The notes: a model not told the origin generated them from the sequence alone. Positions 12,901-21,260 are shown, counted from the first letter of the stretch. The stretch is 64,000 nt of DNA from Actinernus sp. WN-2022 (GCA_030867875.1 JAOWCC010001598.1:124001-188000); one strand, 5' to 3'. A program made the numbers and translations.

Positions 12901-15900
12901 ATTCAAGTGAATAGTCCTGCTATATAAATCTTGCTTAGCAATTGTCGATAATAACTCTATATAATTTGAAATATTAAAAAAAATTAAAATATATTGCTTG
13001 ATTCTTTGTGGACTTTTGGTCTTCGATGATTCTAACATCTTGGAACTTCAGTATATCCCTCCAGCCATATTGTTGGTCCTACATGTAAGAACTTTACGCC
13101 CGCTGCCAAATATCTTTTTCTTCTTCTTTTTTGAATACAGCACCAAGAACAATCTACTTTTACACTTTTGGGCATTGTGACTTTCCAGAGCCGGTGCATT
13201 TACTGACAAAATGTCTTCACCCAAAACTAACTCTCTTACTGCTTCTTTGTGTGAATCCTTGAATTATTTGAAACCAAACTTTCCAGAGCAAATTTAAATG
13301 CATTTTGGTACAGCAATGTAATTAAATTTACAATGTAAATTATGCAAATACATTCAGTGACAGGATTTCAATGGCTGCATGTTTGTGATTGGCTAAAACC
13401 AACAATGCCTCAGCTCACACGTCCAGCCATGAGTGGGGAGAGGATTACGGGCTCACCGAAACCCCCACAGCTGGAAACCGAACCTAGGCCTGGCCCTTCC
13501 ATACCTAAGCAAGTACATTTGTACTTCAAGTTCCCTAATTTCTCAAACTCCCCCCCCCCCCCCCCGCCATAATTAATGCATGGTCCCTTAGATGGGACTA
13601 AAGGAACAACAAGAAAATATTTCAAAAACATGGTAATATATATGGTTTCATTCCCTCAAGTTTGTTGTTGGCAAAAATAATGAGGTAGTTGAAACAGTAC
13701 GAAAGGTTGGCGTACCTTTGTTTAAATGTGGGTGTTTTGAGTGATGCACATACAAAATGTAGGTTTTGGTGGTTAGACCAATCATTTTGCAAAAAATGTC
13801 TGATAGATATTCAACACGACAGGACGCTGGTCCGATTGCTTTCTGTTTCCTTCCATTCAAAGTTTTTTGCAAAAAGTGCTGAATTATGTCAAGGTTGATC
13901 TTACTGTCCTAGCTGTACATTGTAGGACAATTGACAAACCTGATTCCAACACCAAAGAAAGTTGACTAACAACATGAAGAGACCACTATTCTTAGGTTTC
14001 CATCAGCTAACGACTTTGAGTTTGACATTTACCAACTTGAGTGATGGTAAAATAGGCACAGAACAGGCACCAGAAATCCCGCACCTTTGAGTGACAAGTT
14101 GAAGCATCCCAGTCGATCTCCTGCTAACGAGTCAGCTCCACATTGTAAGACCACTGCATTGGGCTGGTAGACCTCCATCACCTTGGATACCATCTGCAGG
14201 ATCATCAAATAAAATAAAATAATTTAACAAACAAACAAAACTGGAAAGTTTCAATAGACCACACTGATCTGGACTCAAGAGAAAAAGTGTTCTATTGGAA
14301 AACCCTAGGGTTAGATTCCATTTTTAAATTAAAGCTTCAAAAATCAAAGTGACAACAAAACCTTTTTTTTTTCAATAGTAGCCAAAGTTTTGGTTTTAAA
14401 GGTAAATCTCTGTTATATATCTTAGAGCTTCACATACACGTAAAAGCAGAGGACTTGGAATATTTCATACATGTAGTTGTGCCAATGACCAAACTGCTTT
14501 TTTGTTGCAGCAATGACAACATTAACATATATATTAAACATAGGTATACACATACAGTGATTAGGAAGGCCAGTTCAAGTGATGAGACATTAGGAAGGCC
14601 AGTTCAAGTGATGAGACAATGGCCCTTCACTTTCTCAATTTATGTGCCATACATTTTTGACGGGGCCATGGGTGAAAATAATGGGTCATTCATGTTTCTC
14701 TTCTTCTCTTTTGGTTCTTCCTCCTCTTCATGATTTTACCACAGGGAGTTCTAACTTAATACACATACCATTATATATGCTGTCCTTTTTAACAGAGAAG
14801 CTTCAGAAACCTCATCTCGCAGGCAAACAAATCTGAACACTGTGTACTTTGTAACCACCCCTAATCTCGGGCTTAGACTGCGTGGGCAGAGGAACTCGGA
14901 CTCAGAACTAGTTATGGGCTGTTACTTTGTTAGGGCCGCTAGCCCGTAAGGCGTCAGAGTCCTAATTATTGTACTAATTATTACAAATTATCAACCTACA
15001 GGCTGGAAGACCAGTTGATATGAGTCATCCTCAATCCCATCACGCAGGGGAAAGTTGACAGCATAATACTTCCCTCTACCTGCACCAATGTCCTAAGAAA
15101 AAAAAGAAAAAATATCATATTTGTTATAGCAGGCTGAGAATTACAGCTTACAGCTGGTGGGGACCTGCCTTTACAGGTACAAAATGGGCTGTGGCAGGGT
15201 TGCCATGGATACTTCCTGGCTTGCTAGAAGTCGTGTTGCGATATTCCCTAGCAATAAGCCACCTAACACCAAGCTACAGTACAGCCTGGATGTATGTTAA
15301 CACATTTTGCGTGTAACGTGCACGGAATTCCGCACGTGTACTGCACTTAACTGAGTGTAATTACACGAACTGAGTGAAATTACGCACACTTTTGTGTACT
15401 ACACGATAAGAACTACACGCACCTCAGTGCCTCATTAACTCGTTGAACTCCAGAGAATAACTGCTGAAGAATACGTAGCTCAACAATACCGGTTCGCGAA
15501 TGAAAGTTTTCGACACTTAGCCATATTAGCATTGGACTAAAGTGTAGAATCCTCAGCTAAAAACTTTGTCAAAGATTTACAACAATTCTTCCTACATGTT
15601 TTTCAAAAATAAGTTCATAGCAAGGAACTGAAGCGCTATACATTGTAAATGCTAAGTCGGTGTTTTAGTCATAAATGCTAAATGCTAGCCAAATTCATTT
15701 CAGACTGTGTGCGGGCACGATACACTGCCATTAAAAAATGATTTAACTGCTCGCTTAAATACACAGCAACAGTGCCGTTGTTTGACACTCTAAAACAAAT
15801 TTCTTCGAACTTTGTAATTACACACACTTTTGTGTATCCTGTATTCTCTAAATGCTAGCCAAATTCATTTCACACTTTTCAGACTGTATGCGGGCACAAC

Positions 15901-18900
15901 AAACTTGTTTATTCCATTCTTTTCAATCCTCTTGCCTCCATTGAACTTGGCTCATTCAGAGTCACTTGACGGTGACGCTGTGAAATCTAACTAACACCTT
16001 TTAGAAAATAACCTGATGCATGCTTCGATAAAAAAACTCGCCAAACACGGCACGCTACAACTGTCATGAAAAAAAGCTTTAACTTCTTAAATTCGGCTCC
16101 CTCAAATGCACAGCAACGTTTTTGGAGATACAAAGATTCTCTGTTGACATGTTCTTTCGGCCGTGGAGACTGATTGTCTGGTTTTCACACAACAATTAAA
16201 GAGTGCCGTGGGAAATGTTAATTTATTGCATTGTAGTTTCAATCACCACAATGCTTCTCAACTTTGCTGGCAAATGATCACGTCTACTAAACAGAACATT
16301 CTGGAGTTCTTTTTATGTAATGTGGATCCGTTTTCAAAGGTAATGAGGTCCGAATCTTGAATTCCGTGACACAGAAGTGTGAAATTTTCTGCAAACTGCA
16401 TGATTTGAATAATCAATGACTCCATGTTTGTTTTGCCTTGAAATCGCACCAAATATTCTCTACAGTTAAAATTTTCTTTTAGAAATTGAGATGCTTACAG
16501 AATCAAACATTTTGAAAGTTTTGACTTCATTTACGTATCTGAACAGTTTCCACCTGGTGCGAAAAATGGTTTGAGTCCATTCAGTTTTAATTTGTTGTTT
16601 GTTAATTAGCGTGAGATCACACGAACCACATCGAACTTTTGCAGTTTTGTGATGTTGAATTGTTCAAACCTAAGGAAAAGTCGTTCGAACATTTAGGGCA
16701 AGTCGTTTGAACATTTATTATGTTAATTGCAGAGTGAATGCGAAACATACGATCAAAGGTTTCCTTCAGCATAATTATTTTATTACGTTTTGGCGGAAAC
16801 CTTTGGTAATTGAAACCGCTCGAAGATCTAGAGATGGTGCTGCATGGAGTTGCAGGTTACAAACAATTTCATACCAAATTGATTTTTGACAATAACTGTA
16901 TAACAAATGAAAACTATTTACGCATTTTAGTAATACACTAAAATGCATGTAGTAAATTAATTTTGTACACACGCGTTACACGCGTGTAAATGTTAACATA
17001 CACACAGGCTGTACTGTAATCTATTGGCAATGGGTTTAGCATGTCTTCAAGTATTTGTAGCTTACAGTGCAAAATGCGCCTGAACCAGTGATTTCCAGAG
17101 ACTATTCCATCTACATTGTACTCTTATTCTGGAATACTGTCAATTGAATCTGGCTTCCAACGACTGAAGCTGGGTTTTTAGCCTTACCCTTAAATCTCCA
17201 GTCCCAGGGAAGTATTCTCCATATTTGTGGAAGGAGACGGTCATCACCCTATCAGTGGTGTAGAATGCTTCCTCGACTCCATCTCCATGATGAATGTCAA
17301 TATCTATGTACAACACACGTTGATGATACCTATAGAATTCAATTGTCACAATCAGTAAACAAAACTACTAAGACTAGTAAGCATTGCACATGAAATGTAA
17401 AGTACTAATATTGTGATAGCCATTGAAGAGTACATTGGTTTGTGATTTGCTGAAGTCACACACTCAGAAATATTGATAACATTATGAATATTAATACTAC
17501 CATTTGCAGGCTACCTACAGATCCTAAAGACCTTTTCAATTCATCATCAAACTTATAATTACTTTCAACCTTGATGTTGAAAACCTTTGATATGTAGACA
17601 CAATAATTGAAGGAGTTGGAATGAAAACGATCTATTTGAAAAACTTGAAAGTCAACTTTGCTTTTTGATCACTTGCAATTTACAGTGCGACGACTTCAAC
17701 CGGGGCCACCCAATATAATTCAGCCCATCACAGCACGAGTCTATTACAAAGGATCTTGAGTTCGTCCAGTTCCGAGCCAATCCAATCTGACCACATTTTC
17801 AAAATAATGGAGATGGTTGAAACAGTGGGGATTCTTGTTGGAATGGAAGACTAACATTTGGAAAGAGTGACTTTGTGTAAAGAGCTGTTGCACTGTCATC
17901 ATTAAGTTGCTGACTTAACTCATGGTTGAACAAAGAACTGTTTGACTGCAAACTGTTAATAAATTGGAGCTAAAAAATGTAAGAAGGCCATTTTGGTAAG
18001 TTGCGTGGTCTTAGCTTTCTAAAGATAATAGTGTTGGACCTTGTTTGTGCTTCACCTGGAGACTTCTAAAAGATTCTAAGACAAAACCCTATGGCATTCC
18101 CTGTCGAAAATTATGCTGTGTACCCACAATTCTTTTAAGTCCAAGGTAAACCAAAGGGTCTAATCTGTGTTAGCTATGGGGATAGCTCATGAGGATTTCA
18201 GAAAGATTATAGTTTCAAACAGCATTTAGTGACTAAACTCTGTCGGTCATGCAATAAATCCACTTTCCAATCAAAATAACTGAATATGTGAAAACCTAAG
18301 TTCTTAAACAACTTTTCTTTGTGAAGTGTACTACAGCATGAAGAAAAATTTTAATGAGTGAAAGGGATTTGAAAAATAAATACGGCAATGAAAGATCAGG
18401 TAAAATAAACAAACAAAATCAGGAATGGACCTCAATGAAAGACTTGAAAAAAAATTAAAAGTAGCCAAAATAGATACATGTACGAGGCATGTACAATCAG
18501 CATTTTCACATACACGAATGGTCACGATCTTCGTAAAATTCACCTTGAAAAAATAGAAGCGACTGTAAAAAACAGAAAAGACCGATGCTAAGCAAAATTA
18601 TCATTTAAGTTGTTTTCATTCTCACCCTTCAATTATTAATTATTTAAATATTGATGGTATCGTCAATCTGCATTCCTGGCATTCCATTCTGCTAACATGT
18701 TAATGAGTGAGTGAGCGAGCGACACGATTTCCCTAACCATCCCAATAACTCGTTCCTGCACTTGCATACATCCACAAGTTAAAAATGCCCAACAAGAGTT
18801 TATCTTTACACTACATCACTTATGTAATGCACCTATCAGCGGCTTCCCCGAGGGGTCGACCCCCGGGCTAACCATGGAGATACATGTATGTGGGAGAATA

Positions 18901-19842
18901 CAGGAGGATAGAATGCAAACATTGCCCCTGGGGTTGGGGAAATGCTCGACTTTATTGTTGGGTTGGAAAACTAGGGTGGTGGATTTGTTCAAATTGTTTT
19001 TGTCATGAAACAATTAAACAACAAAGATTTTTTCTTCTTCTCATGTTTAGCGTGATATGAGATATACCGAGACTTTCAAGCTACCAAGACCAGCATAGAA
19101 TTTCGAATATTCTTGACTTGCTCATTTGTGTTTATCTTGGTATTACACGGCACTACATGTACATGTATAAAGTAATAGTTTCTGTTTCACAGGTTAAGTA
19201 AAATCACTATTGAAACACAACTGCACAATTAAAACCATGCTTTAGTAATTTACAACTTTCTGTTTCAACATCATTTAGTGGATATTTTACAGGTTTGTGG
19301 TTTGTACTCTATGAAAGACAGCCCAACCAGCCAATGTTTTGTTCCTTATTAGCTACTAACTGAAGTACATTGAAGTGTATTGTTCCTTAAAGATACTATG
19401 AAGTTCATTGAAGTGTTAATCAATTTCTATTTTCTGTTGAAAATAGTGTTCAATGTTATAGAAATAATGTTAGTAACGAGATTCAGTAGTCAATTCAGCT
19501 CCATCAATCTCATTTCGTGCAAAATGATGGTGGATTGTAGGTCGTGGAAGACTTACAGTAACCAGGGGACTTTGAAAGAGACAATTCCCCTACCCCTGGG
19601 GCAAATCGTCAAGATTGTTTCCGTCTTTTTACAATCCCCCTGGTCAGCCCCGGGGTCGACCCCTCAGGGAAGCCGCTGATAGGTGCATAAGTCACGTACT
19701 TGAGAAGCTCAAGGATTGCAAGAACAATGATTGTCATTAACATAGCAAAATCCAGATGCTTCATACTTCTTGGCATGATGTAGACCTCCTGCCCAGTTGA
19801 TGGCAACATCCGTCTGTTGCTTGTTTAACTTCACAGCACCAG
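914..19842 (-). CDS. HDAC1: Histone deacetylase 1/2 (class I, Rpd3 type), partial gene of seven exons
   Basis: Zn-dependent lysine deacetylase that removes acetyl groups from histone tails, as the catalytic subunit of Sin3/NuRD/CoREST-type complexes in the nucleus (family knowledge). The exons, in transcript order, are 19700-19842, 17188-17329, 15000-15092, 14085-14193, 12531-12780, 3858-3916 and 914-985; splice phases match at every junction. Catalytic signatures are visible: [27 protein letters not shown] and GGGGYT. The stretch ending in [15 protein letters not shown] places it with HDAC1/2 rather than HDAC3 or HDAC8. The N-terminal ~110 residues were searched for to the right and not found; the acidic C-terminal tail continues left of the window. 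The first exon here has a 4-nt insertion that breaks the frame, so this may be a pseudogenised copy or contain a sequence error. The intron between 3917 and 12530 is 8.6 kb and repeat-rich. Confidence 0.93.
986..2380. other. HDAC intron sequence without recognised genes
   Basis: AT-rich intronic DNA. Short ORFs on both strands have no recognisable domain. A weak long inverted arrangement brackets 1440-1620, where the words TGATGTCATACACTTAA and TTAAGTGTATGATGTCA oppose each other, suggesting another small palindromic MITE around 1390-1670. Confidence 0.5.
2381..2562. repeat. Strand-switching short repeat built on GTTTACTTTGC
   Basis: About a dozen copies of an ~11-bp word, TTTGYGTTTACT or its complement GCAAAGTAAACG. 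They run in one orientation up to about 2505 and then in the opposite one (GCAAAGTAAACGCAAAGTAA). The array therefore folds on itself. No coding function is seen. Confidence 0.65.
2591..3758. mobile_element. Non-autonomous DNA transposon, third member of the shared-core family
   Basis: Ends CCGTAAAAGACCGCC and, inverted, GGCAGTCTTTTACGG, each next to a TA dinucleotide, as expected for Tc1/mariner-type targets. Read on the minus strand, about 3060-3420 is homologous to the cores of the elements at 5795-7845 and 15277-17016: shared words include GACTGATTGTCTGG-like, TTTTGACACAA, TATTGCGTTGTAGTT and TTCCGCGAACTGAT. The right end carries repeated GCGGCTTAT motifs. A 124-codon ORF at 2611-2985 has no recognisable domain and is probably fortuitous. 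Confidence 0.7.
3858..3916 (-). CDS. HDAC1: HDAC1/2 exon [19 protein letters not shown]
   Basis: A 59-nt exon after a TTCCAG acceptor with donor GTAAGTG. It encodes exactly the conserved [19 protein letters not shown] segment that follows YLEKIK in HDAC1/2. One base completes the Lys codon from exon 12531-12780, and one base carries over to exon 914-985. Confidence 0.95.
3998..4135. mobile_element. Palindromic MITE, GAAGGGCTGTGTGCA ends
   Basis: Arms starting GAAGGGCTGTGTGCAAAAAT and ending, inverted, TTGCACACAGCCCTTC are complementary over about 60 bp, including GTGACTCCTG and CACATTCTAAATTCTCC. The loop is about 20 bp. It sits 80 bp upstream of HDAC exon 3858-3916 within the intron. Part of one arm recurs at about 284-297. 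Confidence 0.8.
4256..4300. repeat. Dispersed repeat tail (CAGGCAAAAAGGGCC)
   Basis: ATATGGGTCGCATCAGGCAA and the following AAAGGGCC recur near 11519-11550 (inverted) and 20154-20190 (same strand). The 11.5-kb copy continues into a sequence resembling the 3' tail of a LINE (AATAAACTTGAACTTT), so these are probably 3' ends of one retroposon family. Confidence 0.5.
4594..4745. repeat. Dispersed repeat, inverted copy of 20285-20440
   Basis: Shared words in inverse orientation include AGTTACACCTTGAAACAATC, TTGCTAAAA/TTTTAGCAA and GACGAAATTTA. The function is unknown; both copies lie near the CAGGCAAAAAGGGCC repeat, so they may be parts of one larger family. Confidence 0.55.
4975..5275 (+). repeat. 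Tandem repeat of about 92-109 bp, three copies
   Basis: Units contain CATTCATGGTTTTATTAATT then CACACAAATGG, with GGTTTTATTAA starting at 5030, 5139 and 5231. The first unit has a 17-bp extra segment. Overlapping short ORFs arise from the repeat and are not credible genes. Confidence 0.8.
5398..5792 (+). repeat. 58-bp satellite array, left block
   Basis: About seven imperfect units built on CCCTTAGTATCTACATATCC, CCTTAGTCCAGTTAGTCCGC and CTAGTCCGGGCAGTTGTAT. The same array continues at 7848-8285. The interruption is a 2051-bp transposon inserted at a TA within a unit. The proline/valine-rich ORFs here are repeat artefacts. Confidence 0.92.
5795..7845. mobile_element. 2051-bp TA-targeted DNA transposon with CGCAAGAA subterminal repeats
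   Basis: Ends are CAGTACAGCCGTAAAATAAT and its inverse, flanked by TA on both sides (5793-5794 and 7846-7847). Removing the element restores a normal TATCTACATATCCC satellite unit. About 200 bp at each end is filled with the 8-bp word CGCAAGAA, pointing inward on the left (5823-6020) and inverted, TTCTTGCG, on the right (7610-7820). The interior shares a core (about 6700-7250) with the elements at 15277-17016 and 2591-3758. No transposase ORF is recognisable, so it is probably mobilised by a Tc1/mariner-like enzyme in trans. Confidence 0.9.
7848..8285 (+). repeat. 58-bp satellite array, right block
   Basis: Continuation of the array at 5398-5792, about seven and a half units, beginning mid-unit right after the transposon's TA. 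It ends in ordinary AT-rich intron sequence at about 8287. Confidence 0.92.
8290..9060. other. HDAC intron sequence, nothing recognised
   Basis: AT-rich, with many AATAATA and ATTCAAAGTG words (for example near 8398-8420 and 8509-8520, a loose direct repeat of about 110 bp). No ORF with a recognisable domain. Confidence 0.4.
9075..9190 (+). repeat. Dispersed repeat, related to 11195-11290
   Basis: Shares GCAAATATCCATT, AAATGACAAATACATA and CACTTTCCACCTGTGGGAAT with 11195-11290 in the same orientation. It is probably part of a larger non-coding repeat whose ends were not resolved. Confidence 0.7.
9879..10028. mobile_element. Palindromic MITE, CAAAAGGGTGTCGGGGAATT ends
   Basis: A 150-bp element with inverted ends CAAAAGGGTGTCGGGGAATT and AATTCCCCGACACCCTTTTG. 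A similar TGTCGGG palindrome is at 21265-21415. ORFs crossing it on both strands are artefacts of the palindrome. Confidence 0.8.
10270..10976 (+). repeat. Tandem duplication, two copies of 353 bp
   Basis: AAACGCACCCTGAAGGTATC starts at 10270 and again at 10623, and the copies stay nearly identical to the TATAAT end at 10976. The few differences (for example GGGACC/GGAACC and a TGAA insertion near 10770) indicate a recent duplication. Confidence 0.93.
11098..11190. repeat. Fragment of the GCGGCTTAT/CCGTATTTAC repeat family
   Basis: Contains GATAAGCCGCACCCCCGATT and GTGTGGCTTATACACGGGTA followed by AATACGGTA. These match the end and internal motifs of the 518-bp element at 59411-59928. It looks like a short derivative in which the two motif blocks lie close together. 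Confidence 0.55.
11195..11290 (+). repeat. Dispersed repeat, second copy of 9075-9190
   Basis: See 9075-9190. This copy lacks the TACACATG segment and is followed by imperfect CCATTAATGG-like palindromes up to about 11395. Confidence 0.7.
11445..11582. repeat. Dispersed repeat with LINE-like tail, inverted relative to 20154-20290
   Basis: Shares ATGCATATTGTA, CACCACAAGTA, ACATGGT and GGGCCCTTTTTGCCTGACGC with the complement of 20154-20290. It ends in AATAAACTTGAACTTTGG, a tail resembling LINE 3' ends. Confidence 0.6.
12108..12407. mobile_element. 300-bp MITE with 25-bp perfect terminal inverted repeats
   Basis: Ends begin ATTGCCCTATATCATTATGA and are perfectly inverted at the right edge over 25 bp. 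A 3-bp TGA flanks both sides (12105-12107 and 12408-12410), compatible with a PIF/Harbinger-like 3-bp target duplication, although those usually use TWA. It lies in the large HDAC intron about 120 bp downstream of exon 12531-12780. Confidence 0.8.
12531..12780 (-). CDS. HDAC1: HDAC1/2 exon with the GGGGYT active-site loop
   Basis: A 250-nt exon, acceptor TTTTACAG and donor after ATCAA (GTTAGTC). It encodes the segment from [11 protein letters not shown] through [19 protein letters not shown] to [13 protein letters not shown]. The Tyr of GGGGYT corresponds to the catalytic Tyr303 of human HDAC1. It joins exon 14085-14193 in phase 1 and exon 3858-3916 in phase 2. Confidence 0.96.
12985..13180 (+). 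repeat. Dispersed repeat, related to 21975-22185
   Basis: Shares GCTTGATTCTTTGTGGA, GTCTTCGATGATTCTAAC, TTCTTGGAACTT-like and TTTTTGAATACRGCACCAAG with 21975-22185 in the same orientation. Non-coding, of unknown class. Confidence 0.7.
13551..13565 (+). repeat. Poly-C run
   Basis: A homopolymer run of about 15 C. It makes the proline-rich and glycine-rich ORFs nearby untrustworthy. Confidence 0.9.
13570..14080. other. HDAC intron sequence, nothing recognised
   Basis: No recognisable coding signal. The short opposing ORFs at 13648-13898 lack domains. Confidence 0.4.
14085..14193 (-). CDS. HDAC1: HDAC1/2 exon with [12 protein letters not shown]
   Basis: A 109-nt exon from acceptor CTGCAG to donor GTGCGG. 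It encodes [20 protein letters not shown] followed by [17 protein letters not shown]. The Asp after CGA corresponds to the zinc-binding Asp264 of human HDAC1. Phase 0 in, phase 1 out. Confidence 0.96.
14561..14618 (+). repeat. 29-bp direct repeat, two copies
   Basis: TTAGGAAGGCCAGTTCAAGT followed by GATGAGACA occurs twice back to back within an HDAC intron. Confidence 0.95.
15000..15092 (-). CDS. HDAC1: HDAC1/2 exon [19 protein letters not shown]
   Basis: A 93-nt, phase 0/0 exon of 31 codons, acceptor TTCTTAG and donor GTAGGT. It encodes [20 protein letters not shown] and then [11 protein letters not shown], the conserved loop after the catalytic HHGDG region. Confidence 0.95.
15277..17016. 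mobile_element. 1740-bp TA-targeted DNA transposon with ACACGCGTGTAA-type subterminal repeats
   Basis: Ends CAGTACAGCCTGGATGTATG and, inverted, CATACACACAGGCTGTACTG, flanked by TA (15275-15276 and 17017-17018). The first 10 bases are identical to the ends of the 5795-7845 element. Subterminal sequence differs completely: repeated GTGTAATTACAC-, CACACTTTTGTGTA- and ACGCGTGTAA-like words instead of CGCAAGAA. The interior (about 16130-16660) is clearly homologous to 6700-7250, sharing GTGGAGACTGATTGTCTGGT and GAATAATCAATGA. No transposase ORF. It lies in an HDAC intron. Confidence 0.88.
17040..17155 (+). repeat. Degraded copy of the GGTGCGTTCGATTG MITE family (right half)
   Basis: GTATTTGTAGCTTACAGTGC and CCAGTGATTTCCAGA plus ACTATTCCATCTA match the interiors of the MITEs at 39242-39440 and 46829-47053. 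The terminal repeat is decayed. It ends about 30 bp from HDAC exon 17188-17329. Confidence 0.7.
17188..17329 (-). CDS. HDAC1: HDAC1/2 exon with catalytic DIDIHHGDG
   Basis: A 142-nt exon, acceptor TTCTATAG and donor GTAAGG. It encodes [20 protein letters not shown] and continues to [13 protein letters not shown]. The Asp and His of DIHHGDG correspond to zinc ligands Asp176 and His178 of human HDAC1. Phase 2 in, phase 0 out. Confidence 0.97.
17330..18828. other. HDAC intron sequence, no recognised feature
   Basis: A moderately AT-rich single-copy-looking intron. Short ORFs (for example minus strand 18331-18543) have no domain. No convincing inverted repeats were seen. Confidence 0.45.
18829..19686. 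mobile_element. MITE with ~60-bp terminal inverted repeats, abutting the HDAC splice donor
   Basis: Left end GCACCTATCAGCGGCTTCCC followed by CGAGGGGTCGACCCC; right end is its inverse, GGGGTCGACCCCTCAGGGAA then GCCGCTGATAGGTGC. The right boundary lies only about 13 bp from the donor site of exon 19700-19842. A clear target duplication was not found. No transposase is visible. Confidence 0.8.
19700..19842 (-). CDS. HDAC1: HDAC1/2 exon with LHHAKK, carrying a 4-nt frameshifting insertion
   Basis: Acceptor TTCTTAG, donor after CTCAA (GTACGTG). It encodes [20 protein letters not shown], then [17 protein letters not shown]. The frame then shifts because GATT (plus strand, about 19729-19732) is inserted; after it the other frame gives [10 protein letters not shown]. 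The expected length is 139 nt and the observed length 143 nt. As read, translation would end a few codons later, before the zinc-binding DIHHGDG exon. The two His of LHHAKK match His140/141 of human HDAC1. Either this is a real disabling mutation, an allele or assembly error, or a gene copy that is not expressed. Confidence 0.93.
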
Positions 19843-20085
19843 CTAAGAAGCAGATAAAAACAGTTTGCTTACAATTCTGCCAATTTCTCAGTCAAACTAA
19901 AGCATACTTGCCAGGGCTTGAAATGTGAGGAAAATAGTACCACTAGCAAAAATATTAAAATAGAACCACAGCACCAGCTAAGAAGCAGATAAAAACAGTT
20001 TGCTTACAATTCTGCCAATTTCTCAGTCAAACTAAAGCATACTTGCCAGGGCTTGAAATGTGAGGAAAATAGTACCACTAGCAAC
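19832..20085 (+). repeat. 135-bp tandem duplication including the HDAC exon 5' edge
   Basis: CACAGCACCAGCTAAGAAGC starts at 19832 and again at 19967, and the copies continue nearly identically through CTTGCCAGGGCTTGAAATGT. The second copy therefore carries a duplicate of the splice acceptor and the first ~11 coding bases of exon 19700-19842. Confidence 0.93.
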
Positions 20086-20153
20086 TGTTGCTACATGTAG
20101 TTGTCACTAATGTTTAGTAACAACAATCATGATCTGATCCACTAGCAACAACA

Positions 20154-20440
20154 TATGGGCGGTGTCAGGCAAAAAGGGCCCGGACAACATAATATGTAAA
20201 AAAAAAATGAAATTGCACCATGTTCTTTATACTTGTGGTGCAACTACAATATGCATTGCAAGCACCACATTGTGCTACTAACAAGTTAAGTGTTGATTTC
20301 GTGAAATTGACCAGTGAAATCAAAGACGAAATTTATACTCAATTTTTTTACACGACGGTGTGATCACAATTTTAGCAGGTGCAAACGATTCCTTATCATC
20401 AGACGATTGTTTCAAGGTGTAACTAGTTGTATTATTGCTA
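20154..20440 (+). repeat. Dispersed repeat, CAGGCAAAAAGGGCC type with linked unit
   Basis: 20154-20290 is the inverse of 11445-11582, and 20285-20440 is the inverse of 4594-4745. Finding both parts joined here suggests they belong to one larger repeat of at least 290 bp. Confidence 0.6.
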
Positions 20441-20473
20441 AAATCATATTACGAACTATGGGGAGTTACCCTG

Positions 20474-20536
20474 GATGCCAGAGGCTCGAAGCAAGACCTC
20501 TTTAAGCTGAGGTCGAGCGTAGCGACGAGCCTCTGG
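20474..20536. repeat. Small inverted repeat CCAGAGGCTCG
   Basis: TGCCAGAGGCTCGAAGCAAG and CGACGAGCCTCTGGTAGA face each other around GACCTC...GAGGTC. The hairpin is about 60 bp, probably the remnant of a short MITE. Confidence 0.6.
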
Positions 20537-20539
20537 TAG

Positions 20540-21260
20540 ACTCTAGTACTGTTTACGGTTCCTTAGAACATAATCCAATTAGATTGGCATGCGTAAAATG
20601 TGCTAAAAATATAAACATGGCCAAATCGGTTTTCTTCACGTGGTATGTGAAGTTGTCAAAAAGTGTCATATTGCATGTTTACAAACACTGGCTTTTGCGC
20701 GCTGTGTCAGTGTGTTCACGTGCGAACGATGAAAAGCTACAACAATGTATGAAGAAAACACCCGTGAAAATCGTGAAGCCAAACGAAATATGTAGGATAT
20801 GCATGTGTAACTTGACAATTTTAGGTAGGGGAAAATGTAATTTTTTACTGGGAAAGCTTCGCTCAAACAAAAGCTGGCAGAACGTTTGGCGAAGGTCCTT
20901 GGTACACCGATTTTGAGGTGCGATGGAGTTTCTTGGAATGCGTAGTTGGTTATAAGCGGCGAAGAGATTTCGAACGGTTCGAAGGCTATTTAAGGTCTCG
21001 ATAAAGGTTCAACGTGTCATTTCGGAAAAATGCTGTTGCAACGTCGGAATTAAAACAACATAGATGTACTATATACCGTTTTAAAGGTCTTGAATTGAAG
21101 TAAGTATATATTTAATCCGTTTTGAACAAAAGTTAAGAGCGTAGATGTTGTATTATTATATTTCTACGCGAAATGACTCCGTCCGCCAGAAGGAGTTCAG
21201 CACTTCAGGCTTTGAAACAATTTTTTTCTTAATTAGCCCTTTCGAATCCCAACTAAATTG
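20540..21260. other. No recognised gene
   Basis: Contains a 110-codon plus-strand ORF at 20584-20916 with several Cys (CxxC-like pairs near the start and near residues 65-70) but no family I recognise. The opposing minus-strand ORFs weaken the case that it is coding. Confidence 0.35.

Noticed and set aside
20584..20916. Cys-containing 110-codon ORF as a zinc-finger gene
   Set aside because: Cys spacing fits no known finger, and overlapping opposite-strand ORFs of similar length exist.
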